A stretch of 64,000 nucleotides of DNA from UBA5239 sp031548025 (GTDB lineage Bacteria > Verrucomicrobiota > Lentisphaeria > Victivallales > Victivallaceae), in contig JAVBRM010000079.1 of the NCBI GenBank assembly GCA_031548025.1, forward strand, positions 1 through 64,000. Direction: 5' to 3'. The notes beneath the pieces were generated by a model. The model was not told where the DNA came from and made no database searches. It worked only from the letters and a program-made list of their open reading frames with translations. Both the position numbers and the translations under genes were made by a program. Shown in pieces: positions 16,150-24,581 of this stretch (its first letter is position 1; every line of letters starts with the position of its first letter).

Positions 16150-16167
16150 GCCATATTTTAGCATATG

Positions 16168-16305
16168 AATTGAAAATTGAAAATTGAAAATTGAAAATTG
16201 GGGAGAGAATTAATCTTACAAGGGTAGCATTCAGCTTAAAATTCAATTGTTCTTTGGGCGACCCCGTCATATTAAGGAGAGGGTGAAAATTAATTTTCAA
16301 TTTTC
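16168..16305. repeat. Second ATTGAAA heptamer repeat tract
   Basis: About five uninterrupted ATTGAAA units (16168-16200), with an inverted counterpart (TTTTCAATTTTCC) near 16291-16305, enclose roughly 90 bp of ordinary sequence. Unlike the first tract this one sits between divergent genes, close to both starts, so it cannot be a simple terminator here. Confidence 0.7.
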
Positions 16306-16412
16306 CATTAATAAAAGACGATAAATACCGCTATAAATTGAAAAATATTTTGAAAATCGTAAAAAAGATTGTAAATTTTAGAACTTTCACAAATCCAAGG
16401 TGTCTTATAAAA

Positions 16413-17000
16413 ATGACGATAAAGAACGACAGTGAACTGATCGCCGAATTCAAATCCGGCAACACCGGAGTCTTTGATGAGTTGGTGCGCCGCCACTCGC
16501 GGATGATTTATCAGACCGTGTACGGCCTGTTGCACAACCATCATGACACCGAAGAGGTTGTTCAGGACGCTTTTGTCAGGGCTTATCGTGGTTTGCCGAA
16601 TTTTCGTGGGGAAGCGAACTTCGGCACCTGGCTTCACCGGATTGCGGTGAACCTGGCTAGAAATAAGTATCATTGGAATCGACGTCGCGGTAGCGAAGTC
16701 AATACCAGCATTCAGCAGATTGCCGAAGACCAGGACTGGGTTTACGACGAACTGCCGCTGCCGGACGAGCGATATAAGCCCGGAGTTGAAATGGAAAAAG
16801 CCGAGGCGATGCAGGAATTGATGCAGAATATGAATGATTTGTCTGACAGTTTGCGCGAGACCATGGTACTGAGGCATGTGCATAACATGCCGTATGAAGA
16901 GATAGCGAAGATACAGAAATGCCGGACCGGCACCGTGAAGTCACGGATTGCCAGAGGGCGGGAAATATTACGAAATGTTTTGAATGGCAGGAAGGCATGA
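16413..17000 (+). CDS. ECF-family RNA polymerase sigma factor
   Basis: A 195-residue sigma-70 family factor of the ECF type. Region 2 reads FDELVRRHSRMIYQTVYGLLHNHHDTEEVVQDAFVRAYRGLPNFRGEANFGTWLHRIAVNLARN (the D-x-x-x-E-x-x-Q-D and F-x-T-W-L motifs). Region 4 reads LSDSLRETMVLRHVHNMPYEEIAKIQKCRTGTVKSRIARGREIL. It redirects RNA polymerase to a specific regulon. ATG 16413 (MTIKNDS) is supported by AAGGTG upstream; a frame from 16338 would add 25 basic residues. The next gene encodes a zinc-finger anti-sigma factor whose start lies 1 bp beyond the sigma stop. Confidence 0.9.
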   Translation: MTIKNDSELIAEFKSGNTGVFDELVRRHSRMIYQTVYGLLHNHHDTEEVVQDAFVRAYRGLPNFRGEANFGTWLHRIAVNLARNKYHWNRRRGSEVNTSIQQIAEDQDWVYDELPLPDERYKPGVEMEKAEAMQELMQNMNDLSDSLRETMVLRHVHNMPYEEIAKIQKCRTGTVKSRIARGREILRNVLNGRKA

Positions 17001-17001
17001 C

Positions 17002-17871
17002 ATGGACAGGATGAAAGAAAAAGGCGGCTGCCCGGGTGTTGAAGAACTCAGTGCCTGGTTTGACGGGTATGGAACCGGCAAGGAGATCGGCAACCATATC
17101 GAAAAATGTGGCGCATGCGCGCGGGTGATTGAGGACTACCGGATGATCCAGACTCTGATTGCCCATGAGGACGTAGTTCCGGACGAAGAATTGTTGAATG
17201 CCCGGATTTGTGCCAGAGTCCATCAGGAGGCGCTCCGGAGTCCGCGACAAGATTTTACTTTTTTCCGTTCGTTTGGCCGGATTGCCGCCCTGGTGGCGGT
17301 GGCCGGTTGTGTCGGTTTGCTGATCGGTAGAGCCATCTGGAGCCCAAATGAGGCCCCCCCGATGCCCGCGGTCGTTTCCATGCCCGCCGCTGACACCGCC
17401 GCCGGAAAAGTCCTGCCGAGTCTTCCGTATTATACCGGATATGAAAATAAATTGCGTACCGATAATTCCATTCCAATCCAGAATATGGCCAATGCCAATT
17501 ATGGCGACCGCAATCAGACCCCCGTATTCTCTCCGGCCAGTGACGGCAATCAAGCCATGAACAGCGTACCGATCGAGAGCAACGTCCATCAGGTCTGGAC
17601 CGTGAACAATCTTCAGGATAGCGTCAATATCCTGACTGAGTTCAGCAAACAGCAGAATATCATGAAACCTCTGGTAGCGCAGAACAAATCGGGTACTCTG
17701 TCGCTGAATGCCATCCTGGACAAAGAGCAACTGGTCAAACTCGTCCGTTATCTTGACGGTAACGGTTATAATTTGCTTTCCCCCAATGCTCCACAGCCTG
17801 AGCAACGCTATTTCCAGGGCTATGCCAACGACAAAGTAGTCTATTCCGCGGAATTCGTCCTGAATAAGTAA
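17002..17871 (+). CDS. Membrane-anchored anti-sigma factor (zf-HC2 type)
   Basis: A 289-residue protein. The N-terminal zinc-binding anti-sigma motif is visible as Cys10...His32-x3-Cys36-x2-Cys39 (HIEKCGAC). One transmembrane helix follows at about 92-112 (IAALVAVAGCVGLLIGRAIW), then a polar, presumably extracytoplasmic domain of about 175 residues. It would hold the upstream ECF factor inactive until a signal outside the membrane is sensed. ATG 17002 has GGAAGG 6-7 nt upstream; the ATG at 16984 lies inside the sigma gene. The C-terminal domain (VNILTEFSKQQNI...LVKLVRYLDGNGYNLL) resembles a small alpha/beta sensor but is not recognised. Confidence 0.85.
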   Translation: MDRMKEKGGCPGVEELSAWFDGYGTGKEIGNHIEKCGACARVIEDYRMIQTLIAHEDVVPDEELLNARICARVHQEALRSPRQDFTFFRSFGRIAALVAVAGCVGLLIGRAIWSPNEAPPMPAVVSMPAADTAAGKVLPSLPYYTGYENKLRTDNSIPIQNMANANYGDRNQTPVFSPASDGNQAMNSVPIESNVHQVWTVNNLQDSVNILTEFSKQQNIMKPLVAQNKSGTLSLNAILDKEQLVKLVRYLDGNGYNLLSPNAPQPEQRYFQGYANDKVVYSAEFVLNK

Positions 17872-17883
17872 TCTTTCTGAAAT

Positions 17884-20157
17884 CTATTTGAAAATGACTT
17901 CGCCGAATGACGCGGAGTTGTGTGGCGCTCCCTGTCGCCAGATGCCGACTTCCGTTTTGCGCTGCTGGTGGTTCCAGTAGCGTAGGAACATGGCGCTGGT
18001 GGCGACATTTTCCGGATTGGTGAAGCCCAGGGTTTTCAAGGGAATACAGACCAGAGCGCTCCAACCGTCGGCGGTTGTCCGCCGCTCGAGCTGAAAGTTT
18101 CCATCCCATTTGACGTCTTTGTTGCAGGAGTCATAAATATTGCCGTTGATATCGAACGCAATCTGGTAGACCTCATGATCGGCGCCGGTCAGGAAAAGTT
18201 CGAACTTATCGCCGGCGGGCCACAGGTCGCGTTTCTGGCCGGCGGGACGCGCAAAGGCTTTGGCGGGTTCCTTGTCATGACATTTCACGCCGATATACAA
18301 ATTGGCGTCATCATAGAGCAGTCGGACGGCGGTTTTTTCCAACGGCGGCTGGCTGGCCGCGGTAAAAAACTGATCGGCGATTTCGGCGTTTGCCCAGGAC
18401 CCGCTCTTGAAGTCCGGGTCGAATGGCGGTTTGGCCGCAGTCCGCGAGGCCGTAATACTGAAGCCCGCCGCATTGGCAATCTGTTCTTCAAATGTCTTCT
18501 GCATGGCCGTCAGCATTTTCCGGGCATTCGGATGGAGGTCTTTGCCCAAGGCTCGCTCAAGCGCCGCGCGGCATTGATTTTCGGTGCCGGGACGGACGAC
18601 GCTGGTCCGCCAGGAGGCGCTGCACAGGTCGTTCCACTGTGAGATTGACGGATGCTTAAACCAACCATCCTCGGTGATCCGGTAAAACTCCGCCACGTCG
18701 TCCGCCGCGGGACCGTATGCGCGGGCCAGAAATTCCCGGCGCATTTCGTATACATCCCGGTAAGGATTCCAGGAGCCGTTGGCCATAACCCAGAAGTACA
18801 TGGAGTTCATATCCCAGCTTTTCACACCGTCCATGCGGGGCCCGATGGCGTCCGCGTACATTTCCGAATACGTGCGGTTGATCCCGAAGCTGTTGGCATA
18901 GCGCCAGTCTTCCAGCGCGATCACATCCGTCGGCCGGGGGAAGGGGGGGACCAGTCCGAAATATTCGCGCCAGGTCAAATTAGCGCCGATTTTCGTCCAG
19001 CCGAGGAATTGTTCATTCCAGATTTTGTTGTTCGTTCCGGTCATGGGCTGTTTGCTGTCCTTGTAGATCGGGCAGAATGAAATGCTGATATTGGGTTCGA
19101 CTGGGCAATGAGGCGGAATTTCTGTAAAGAAGTATCCGAACGTCAGAATCCGCTTACCCGGATACTTGGTTTGCATATGGCGCGCAATTTGATTCAGCCA
19201 GAGAAAAAACTGGGTGGAGCGGAACGCCTTGTCTTCCGGCGCGATCGCTTTGCCGCCGATATTGATCGGCTTCAGGCATTCGGGGCATTCGCACAGGTTG
19301 TAATTATCCTCGATCATGATGCGGTAAGTGTCGTAGTTTGAATTGGCCTTGACGTGGGTATCGACCTCCCCGATGAAGGTTCTCAGGAGTTCCGGATTGG
19401 TGAAACACAGTTGGGTGGAAGCCGGATAGTCGCTCGGCCGTACCCGTTTGCCGTTAATCAACGGATAAAATTCCGGGTGAGAGCCGTAATATTTCTTTTC
19501 GGGGATATATACCCCGACCAGGTTATGGCCGCCGCCGAACTCGAAAAACGGCGCATATTTGACGCGGTCTTTGTTGAAGGAAGTCAGCGCGCTCCAGTTC
19601 GAACCGTTGCGGACCTGCCATTCTTCGGACGGCACGTGATTAGGCGGGCCGATCATCTGCCAGCCGCGCAGGACATATACCGGCACGTCGATATAATCGG
19701 TATGGGTGAACTCGAGGTTGGGATTTTTGCTGAAAACAGTACCGAATTCCGTGTTGGGGCGCGCCCAGATGATGTCGGTATTTTTATACAGCCATTTGTA
19801 AACGCCGTTCAATACGCCCTTGGGCTGCGAACCGAACAGATAAACTGTATTGCCGGTTTTGCGGACGGCGTATCCGTCGTTGCCGTTCAGTTTGGCAAGG
19901 TCATCGGGGAATTGCTTCGGATTGACGCATAGTACGATCCGGGTTTTCGCATTGCCCGGAGCGTTGAGGCTCGGCAGTTCCGTACCGGAAATTTCCCGGA
20001 CCCAGCGCTGCAGTTCCTCGGCGGCATATACAATAGCCGGGTGGGCGTCCTGGTCGATGATGATTTCAGCTTCGGGCCGGGAGTTGTTCGTCAGGCGGGT
20101 ATGGGTACAGCCGCCGAGGATGAGCAACGCTGTCAGCAGTACGGGTAGTTTTTTCAT
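17884..20157 (-). CDS. DUF4838 lipoprotein (glycoside-hydrolase-like)
   Basis: A 757-residue exported protein. The N-terminus has a lipoprotein signal with lipobox LILGGC (Cys16), so it is probably lipid-anchored. Domains: an N-terminal hexosaminidase/GH67N-like fold (IIIDQDAHPAIVYAAEEL, then ISGTELP), the DUF4838 TIM-barrel-like core (IMIEDNYNLCECPECLKPI; ISISFCPIYKDSKQP; MYADAIGPRMDGVKSWDMN) and a C-terminal CBM9-like domain (RLLYDDANLYIGVKCHD, DGWSALVCIPLKTLGF). DUF4838 proteins occur in polysaccharide-utilisation settings and are presumed glycan-active; the reaction is unknown. It is a tandem paralogue of the next gene in transcription order (20177-22459), with long nearly identical stretches, and is last in an operon LacI, pseudopilin, DUF4838, DUF4838. 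Confidence 0.85.
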   Translation of the reverse strand: MKKLPVLLTALLILGGCTHTRLTNNSRPEAEIIIDQDAHPAIVYAAEELQRWVREISGTELPSLNAPGNAKTRIVLCVNPKQFPDDLAKLNGNDGYAVRKTGNTVYLFGSQPKGVLNGVYKWLYKNTDIIWARPNTEFGTVFSKNPNLEFTHTDYIDVPVYVLRGWQMIGPPNHVPSEEWQVRNGSNWSALTSFNKDRVKYAPFFEFGGGHNLVGVYIPEKKYYGSHPEFYPLINGKRVRPSDYPASTQLCFTNPELLRTFIGEVDTHVKANSNYDTYRIMIEDNYNLCECPECLKPINIGGKAIAPEDKAFRSTQFFLWLNQIARHMQTKYPGKRILTFGYFFTEIPPHCPVEPNISISFCPIYKDSKQPMTGTNNKIWNEQFLGWTKIGANLTWREYFGLVPPFPRPTDVIALEDWRYANSFGINRTYSEMYADAIGPRMDGVKSWDMNSMYFWVMANGSWNPYRDVYEMRREFLARAYGPAADDVAEFYRITEDGWFKHPSISQWNDLCSASWRTSVVRPGTENQCRAALERALGKDLHPNARKMLTAMQKTFEEQIANAAGFSITASRTAAKPPFDPDFKSGSWANAEIADQFFTAASQPPLEKTAVRLLYDDANLYIGVKCHDKEPAKAFARPAGQKRDLWPAGDKFELFLTGADHEVYQIAFDINGNIYDSCNKDVKWDGNFQLERRTTADGWSALVCIPLKTLGFTNPENVATSAMFLRYWNHQQRKTEVGIWRQGAPHNSASFGEVIFK

Positions 20158-20176
20158 GTGGCAGATTCCATTTTAT

Positions 20177-22459
20177 TTATTTGAGGATGATATCGCAGAA
20201 TGAACTCATGTTGTGGCGGGCGCCGCCGAACAGTATTGCCGCTCTGGCCGGTGCGGAACCGAGAGCCGGCGCCCGCAGGTACTGACGGACAAAAGTGCCG
20301 TGGAGTACCTTGGCGGTTGCGGGATCGAGGCCGATCTCCTTCCATGGGACCGTAGCCATGCCGCTCCAGCCGGTATCTGTCACCTGTGCCTGAGAGGTCC
20401 ATTTCACCGGGCGGACGGCGGAATACCGGTTGTTGGCCGGATCGAATACCATCTGAGTAAAGTGCGTTTTGCCTTTCCAGATTCCCTGCAGGAAAATTTC
20501 GAAGCCTTCGCCGTCCGGAAAAATATTTTTGTCGGTGGCCGGGCGGTAGTACATCTTTTTTACATCCGAATGGTCGCATTTTACTCCGAAATAGATATTC
20601 CGGTCGTCGTAGAGAATCCGCAATTCCGTTTTGTCGGTGTGTGACTTCATGCTGGTATTGATGAAGAATTTATTGCTGGGAACCGCTTTCAGCCATTCGG
20701 CGGAAGCAAAATCCGGGTCGAACTGCGGCGGAGTATTCACTTTAACCGCGGTCAACTGGAATTCCTTGGCCATGGTCATATATTCCTCGAAATTGCTGCG
20801 GATGCCCTCGAGCATCTTCCGGGCATTGGGGTGAGTCACCTTGGCGGCGGCGCTTTCCAGATGACTGCGCAAAGTTTTTTCGAGACCGGCCTGAATTACG
20901 CATTTTTTCCAATTGGCCCAGGCGTTGTCGTTCCACCCCGATTTGCCGGGGCTTTTGAACCATTGTTCCTCGATCAGGCTGAAATATTTTCCGACGTCAT
21001 CCGCGGCCGGGCCGTAAACCCGTTTGAGAAATTCGCGGCGCATGGCCGGGACATCCTGATCCGGGTTCCAGGAGCCGTTGGCCATGACCCAGAAGTACAT
21101 GGCGTTGGCGTCCCATGACTTGGTTCCGTCCATGCGGCTGCCCGCCGCGTCGGCGTACATCTCGGAATAGGTGCGGTTGATTCCGTATTGATTGACGTAT
21201 TTCCAGTCGGCCAGGGCGATGACGTCGGTCGGCCGGGGGAAGGGGGGTACCAGCCCGTAATATTCACGCCAGGTAAGTTGGTTGGTGATCGGCAGCCAGC
21301 CCTGGAATCTGTTCATGGTGTCCTTATTATTCGGCGACTCGATGGTGAACTTGGAATCCTTGTAGATCGGGCAGAACGAGATGCTGATATTCGGCTCAAC
21401 CTTGCATGCCGGCGGGATTTCGGTGAAGAAGTAACCGAAAGTCAGGATTCGTTTCTCCGGATAATTGGTCTGGAAATGCCGGGCAATCTCATTCAACCAC
21501 AGGAAAAACTGGGTGGAACGGAAATTTTTGTCCTTATTGTTGACGGTATTGCCTTCCGGGGTGGTGATCGGCTTCATGCACTCCGGGCATTCGCACAAAA
21601 TATAGTTGTCCTCGATCATAATGCGGTAAGTGCCGTAATCGGGATTGGCCTTGACCTTGGCGTCCACTTCCGCGATGAAGGTTCTCAGCAGTTCGGGATT
21701 GGTAAAACAGAGCTGGGTCGAGGCCGAATGAGCGCTCGGACGAGTTCTTTTGCCGTCCTTCATCGGATAAAATTCCGGATGTTTGTCGAAGTATTTCTTT
21801 TCCTGAATATAGAGCCCGACCAGGTTATGGCCGCCGCCGAACTCAAAAAACGGCGCATATTTGACGCGATCCTTGTTGAAGGAAGTCAGCGCACTCCAGT
21901 TCGAACCGTTGCGGACTTGCCATTCTTCGGACGGCACGTGATTATGCGGACCGATCATCTGCCAGCCGCGCAAGACATATACCGGCACGTCGATGTAATC
22001 GGTATGTTGGAAATTGAGCGTGGGATTTTTGCTGAAAACAGTACCGAATTCTGTGTTGGGGCGCGCCCAGATGATGTCGGTATTTTTATACAGCCACTTG
22101 TAAACACCGTTTAAGACGCCTTTCGGGCAGGAGCCGAAGAGATAAACGGTATTTCCGCTTGTACGAACCGCATAGCCGTCATTGTCCCTGAGTTTCTCCA
22201 ATTCGGCGGGGAACTTGTCCGGGGCTACCGACAGGATGATTTTATGAGTGGTATTGCCGGGTGTGTTGAGGACCGTCAGTTCGGCTCCCGAGATTTGTTT
22301 TATCCAGTTCTGCAGTTCTTCTGCTGCGTATTTTACCGCCGGATGGGCGGTCTTGTCGATGATGATTTCCGCCGTCGGTTTGCCGTTTTCGGTCAATTGC
22401 ACAGCCCCTTGAAGAGTGGCGGCGATCAGAGACAGACAAAAGAATAGTTTTTTCAGCAT
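20177..22459 (-). CDS. DUF4838 secreted protein (paralogue of the lipoprotein copy)
   Basis: A 760-residue exported protein. It has a signal-peptidase-I-type signal (LKKLFFCLSLIAATLQGAVQ) instead of the lipobox of its neighbour, so the two paralogues probably differ in location: one free or periplasmic, one membrane-anchored. The domain order is the same: hexosaminidase N-terminal-like (IIIDKTAHPAVKYAAEEL), DUF4838 core (IMIEDNYILCECPECMKPI, ISISFCPIYKDSK) and CBM9-like C-terminus (RILYDDRNIYFGVKCDHS). A KWLYKNTDIIWARP block is identical in both. It is preceded by the pseudopilin gene with a 12-bp gap and followed by the second copy after 19 bp. Confidence 0.85.
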   Translation of the reverse strand: MLKKLFFCLSLIAATLQGAVQLTENGKPTAEIIIDKTAHPAVKYAAEELQNWIKQISGAELTVLNTPGNTTHKIILSVAPDKFPAELEKLRDNDGYAVRTSGNTVYLFGSCPKGVLNGVYKWLYKNTDIIWARPNTEFGTVFSKNPTLNFQHTDYIDVPVYVLRGWQMIGPHNHVPSEEWQVRNGSNWSALTSFNKDRVKYAPFFEFGGGHNLVGLYIQEKKYFDKHPEFYPMKDGKRTRPSAHSASTQLCFTNPELLRTFIAEVDAKVKANPDYGTYRIMIEDNYILCECPECMKPITTPEGNTVNNKDKNFRSTQFFLWLNEIARHFQTNYPEKRILTFGYFFTEIPPACKVEPNISISFCPIYKDSKFTIESPNNKDTMNRFQGWLPITNQLTWREYYGLVPPFPRPTDVIALADWKYVNQYGINRTYSEMYADAAGSRMDGTKSWDANAMYFWVMANGSWNPDQDVPAMRREFLKRVYGPAADDVGKYFSLIEEQWFKSPGKSGWNDNAWANWKKCVIQAGLEKTLRSHLESAAAKVTHPNARKMLEGIRSNFEEYMTMAKEFQLTAVKVNTPPQFDPDFASAEWLKAVPSNKFFINTSMKSHTDKTELRILYDDRNIYFGVKCDHSDVKKMYYRPATDKNIFPDGEGFEIFLQGIWKGKTHFTQMVFDPANNRYSAVRPVKWTSQAQVTDTGWSGMATVPWKEIGLDPATAKVLHGTFVRQYLRAPALGSAPARAAILFGGARHNMSSFCDIILK

Positions 22460-22471
22460 TTTTCGACTCTC

Positions 22472-23188
22472 TTAGTTAGGGATTAACACGCGGTTGTGGT
22501 TCCAGTGGGCATAGCGCTGGATGTATTTGCTTTTCAGCTCACCGGAGTCGGCCGGCTCCACATGCATGTCGCCCAGGAGCAGATTGGCGCGCTGGCTGTG
22601 GCGGGTATGGAGACGGCACGCCGTGCTTTGCGCCGTAGCCGGGCAAATCCAGCATTTCTGGATATTCAAGGTGGCATTAAAGACCAGAGAGTCGCCCACA
22701 ATCACTTCGCGGGAAGGCTCCGGCAAACGTTTCATTTCAATGCAGGTGTCATTGCTCCAGACCTGCTTGCTGCTGCCGTCTTTTGAATAATATACGACCT
22801 GGTTGATGCCGTAACTTGGAGCTTCTCCGCTCATTCCAAGTTCGAATCGATACGGGGTGTAGCTCGGACAGACGAAAACATTGGAATTCGCGTTGTTATA
22901 CATGTTTTTTACTTCACTGCCGAAATAACCGAGCATCATAATGAAAGAAGGCCAAGTGAACGTTCCGGTACCGACCGCATTGCCCATGGCTTTCGGCAGA
23001 TTTTGGACGTTGTCGTCGGAGTAGAATGACAACGTAGTGCCGACCTGCTTCAGATTGCCGATGCACTTCGTCGCCTGTGCTTTACCGCGGGCTTGATTCA
23101 AGGCGGGCAATAACATGGCTGCCAAAATTGCAATGATAGCAATAACGACCAGGAGCTCAATCAGTGTAAAATGCTTTCTCATCATCAT
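22472..23188 (-). CDS. Pseudopilin (H-X9-DG type), cassette 1
   Basis: A 238-residue type IV pilin-like protein. A very short leader (MMMRKH) precedes FTLIELLVVIAIIAILAAM, the class III signal/N-terminal helix, followed by LLPALNQARGKAQATKCIGNLKQ as in PVC-group pseudopilins. The C-terminal processing-associated motif reads H-SQRANLLLG-DM instead of H-X9-DG. The residue before Phe+1 is His, not the usual Gly of prepilin peptidase sites. It would be membrane-inserted with its C-terminal domain outside. Its ATG overlaps the LacI stop (TTATGATGATG), so it is translationally coupled to the regulator, and the DUF4838 genes follow. Confidence 0.85.
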   Translation of the reverse strand: MMMRKHFTLIELLVVIAIIAILAAMLLPALNQARGKAQATKCIGNLKQVGTTLSFYSDDNVQNLPKAMGNAVGTGTFTWPSFIMMLGYFGSEVKNMYNNANSNVFVCPSYTPYRFELGMSGEAPSYGINQVVYYSKDGSSKQVWSNDTCIEMKRLPEPSREVIVGDSLVFNATLNIQKCWICPATAQSTACRLHTRHSQRANLLLGDMHVEPADSGELKSKYIQRYAHWNHNRVLIPN

Positions 23189-24213
23189 AATGTACCTCGA
23201 TTTGAATGGGTTGATTTTTTAACAGATGCGCGCTCGACCAGCGGCATGGTGAACGAGCGTTTCTGCTGCGGCAGTTCCGGGTGCTCAATCCGTTTGATCA
23301 ATGTTTCCACCAACAACTCCGCGCCCAGCTTGTACTGCTGGTCGAAGGTCGTCAGCGGCGGCACGCAAAATGCCGATTCGCAGAGATTGTCATAACTGAG
23401 CAGTGAAATATCGCCCGGCACGCGGATTCCGAGTTCGTGGGCAGCACACAATGCCCCCATCGCCACGTGATCGCCGTGGGTGATGACCGCAGTCGGCTTG
23501 TCATCCCGTTCCAGAATCTTTTTCAGGGCGTCGTAACCGTCTTTATACTGATAAAAGGTCTGAATGTTGACAAACCAGTCAGGGTTTACTTTCAGCTCCA
23601 GCTTTTTCAATTCACGGTTTATCTGGTCAAAGCGTTTATCGGCAAATAATCCGATAAAACCGATTTTTCGATGACCTTGCTCCACCAGATAATGTACCGC
23701 CCGGACCGCATAATCGAGCTTGTCCGGGAAGACGCAATCCATCAGTTCGCGTTCGTTGCCGTAAGTAACCACCGGGATACCGGCGGAAGCGATGGCTTCC
23801 TCATATTGACAGGTGATTACACCGTCGACGCCGCGCAGCCGCATCCGTTCAAATGCCTTGAGGAACGCATTGTGACTGCCTTTTACGCCGTCCCAGTAGG
23901 CCAGCAGCGCGCTATAGCCGCGTTTTTCCAAAGCTGCGTCGATCTGCATGCCGAGCTCGCCGTAAAAGCTGTTGACGGACGGAAACAACACACCAATGGT
24001 GAATGTGCGTTTCATGCTCAGCGCCTTGGCGGCGAAGTTCGGGCGATAGTCCAATTTCTTCACCGCGTCCGCCACCAATGACTTGGTTTTGGGGGTGGCC
24101 TTGCAATTGTCCGGATCGCTTATCACCTTTGCCACCATGCTCTTGGAGAGGTTGCAATAGTTGGCGATATCCTGCAAGGTAGTATGTTTCTTGATTGTAT
24201 TTGTCGTGTTCAT
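23185..24213 (-). CDS. LacI-family transcriptional regulator, cassette 1
   Basis: A 342-residue regulator. The N-terminal LacI helix-turn-helix is TTLQDIANYCNLSKSMVAKVI, with the hinge KKLDYRPNFAAKALS. The periplasmic-binding-protein-like core follows (TIGVLFPSVNSFYGELGMQID, DGVITCQYEEAI, GHRKIGFIGLF, PTAVITHGDHVAMGAL). It would bind a sugar and release or acquire DNA. ATG 24213 is only 6 nt from a perfect TATAAT on the same strand, so the mRNA is probably leaderless; the longer frame from 24255 would start upstream of the -10 box. It is coupled by an overlap to the pseudopilin gene and thus heads the LacI, pseudopilin, DUF4838, DUF4838 operon. Confidence 0.88.
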   Translation of the reverse strand: MNTTNTIKKHTTLQDIANYCNLSKSMVAKVISDPDNCKATPKTKSLVADAVKKLDYRPNFAAKALSMKRTFTIGVLFPSVNSFYGELGMQIDAALEKRGYSALLAYWDGVKGSHNAFLKAFERMRLRGVDGVITCQYEEAIASAGIPVVTYGNERELMDCVFPDKLDYAVRAVHYLVEQGHRKIGFIGLFADKRFDQINRELKKLELKVNPDWFVNIQTFYQYKDGYDALKKILERDDKPTAVITHGDHVAMGALCAAHELGIRVPGDISLLSYDNLCESAFCVPPLTTFDQQYKLGAELLVETLIKRIEHPELPQQKRSFTMPLVERASVKKSTHSNRGTL

Positions 24214-24219
24214 GTTAAT

Positions 24220-24248
24220 ATTATAATTGGACCGGTGTAATTTGTCAA
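24220..24248 (-). promoter_or_regulatory. Consensus promoter of the LacI cassette with operator in the spacer
   Basis: On the minus strand TTGACA (24248-24243), a 17-bp spacer and TATAAT (24225-24220), all consensus. The start codon begins 6 nt after the -10 box, which predicts a leaderless transcript. The spacer contains the ACACCGGTCCA motif. The upstream flank on the plus strand, TTTGTCAATAGGCAT, is identical to that of the promoter at 36532-36559. Confidence 0.85.
24227..24240. promoter_or_regulatory. Putative LacI operator, copy 1
   Basis: TTGGACCGGTGTAA is an imperfect palindrome centred on CG (core ACCGGT), the usual layout of LacI-family operators. It sits between the -35 and -10 boxes of the regulator's own promoter. 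The 12-mer TGGACCGGTGTA recurs at 24442-24453. Confidence 0.65.
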
Positions 24249-24441
24249 TAGGCATTCATTGAAAAGTGCGGATTTTAACCGATTTTTGTTGCATTTAGCT
24301 CGAATTTAGGCAATTGGGCTGGGATAAGGCGATGAACGAAAATTGATTGCAGGAAGGAAATATCCTCAAATTACCTGGTCGTTGATGTCTCTGGAAGGAC
24401 TGATGATTACCTGAAAATCGCAGTTGGAGGCTGAAATAAAG

Positions 24442-24453
24442 TGGACCGGTGTA
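24442..24453. promoter_or_regulatory. Putative LacI operator, copy 2
   Basis: Exact second copy of TGGACCGGTGTA, 214 bp from copy 1 and about 50 bp upstream of the next regulator's -35 box. Two sites could allow looping or cross-control of the neighbouring cassette. Confidence 0.55.
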
Positions 24454-24503
24454 TTATTGGTGTCGCGGCGACCTTCGGCTTGAAGAAATATTACTTTCCT
24501 CTA

Positions 24504-24531
24504 TTGACTTTTCTTTTTTATCAATTATAAT
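24504..24531 (+). promoter_or_regulatory. Promoter of the cassette 2 regulator
   Basis: TTGACT (24504-24509), a 16-bp spacer and TATAAT (24526-24531). The flank CTATTGAC is shared with the two other cassette-regulator promoters. The 5' leader before ATG 24582 would be about 44 nt. Confidence 0.65.
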
Positions 24532-24581
24532 AATATCAGAAATGTTAAATATATTAATAACTGATAATATATCTGATAAAT

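Larger units (their letters stand above)
24214..24581. other. 368-bp divergent regulatory region between two cassettes
   Basis: It contains the LacI promoter (24220-24248), two copies of TGGACCGGTGTA (24228-24239 and 24442-24453) and the promoter of the GntR-LacI regulator gene (24504-24531). The 24250-24440 stretch shows no gene or structure I can name. After 24531 there are ATATCAG / CTGATA inverted segments (about 24533-24580) that could be an operator for the second regulator. Confidence 0.7.
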
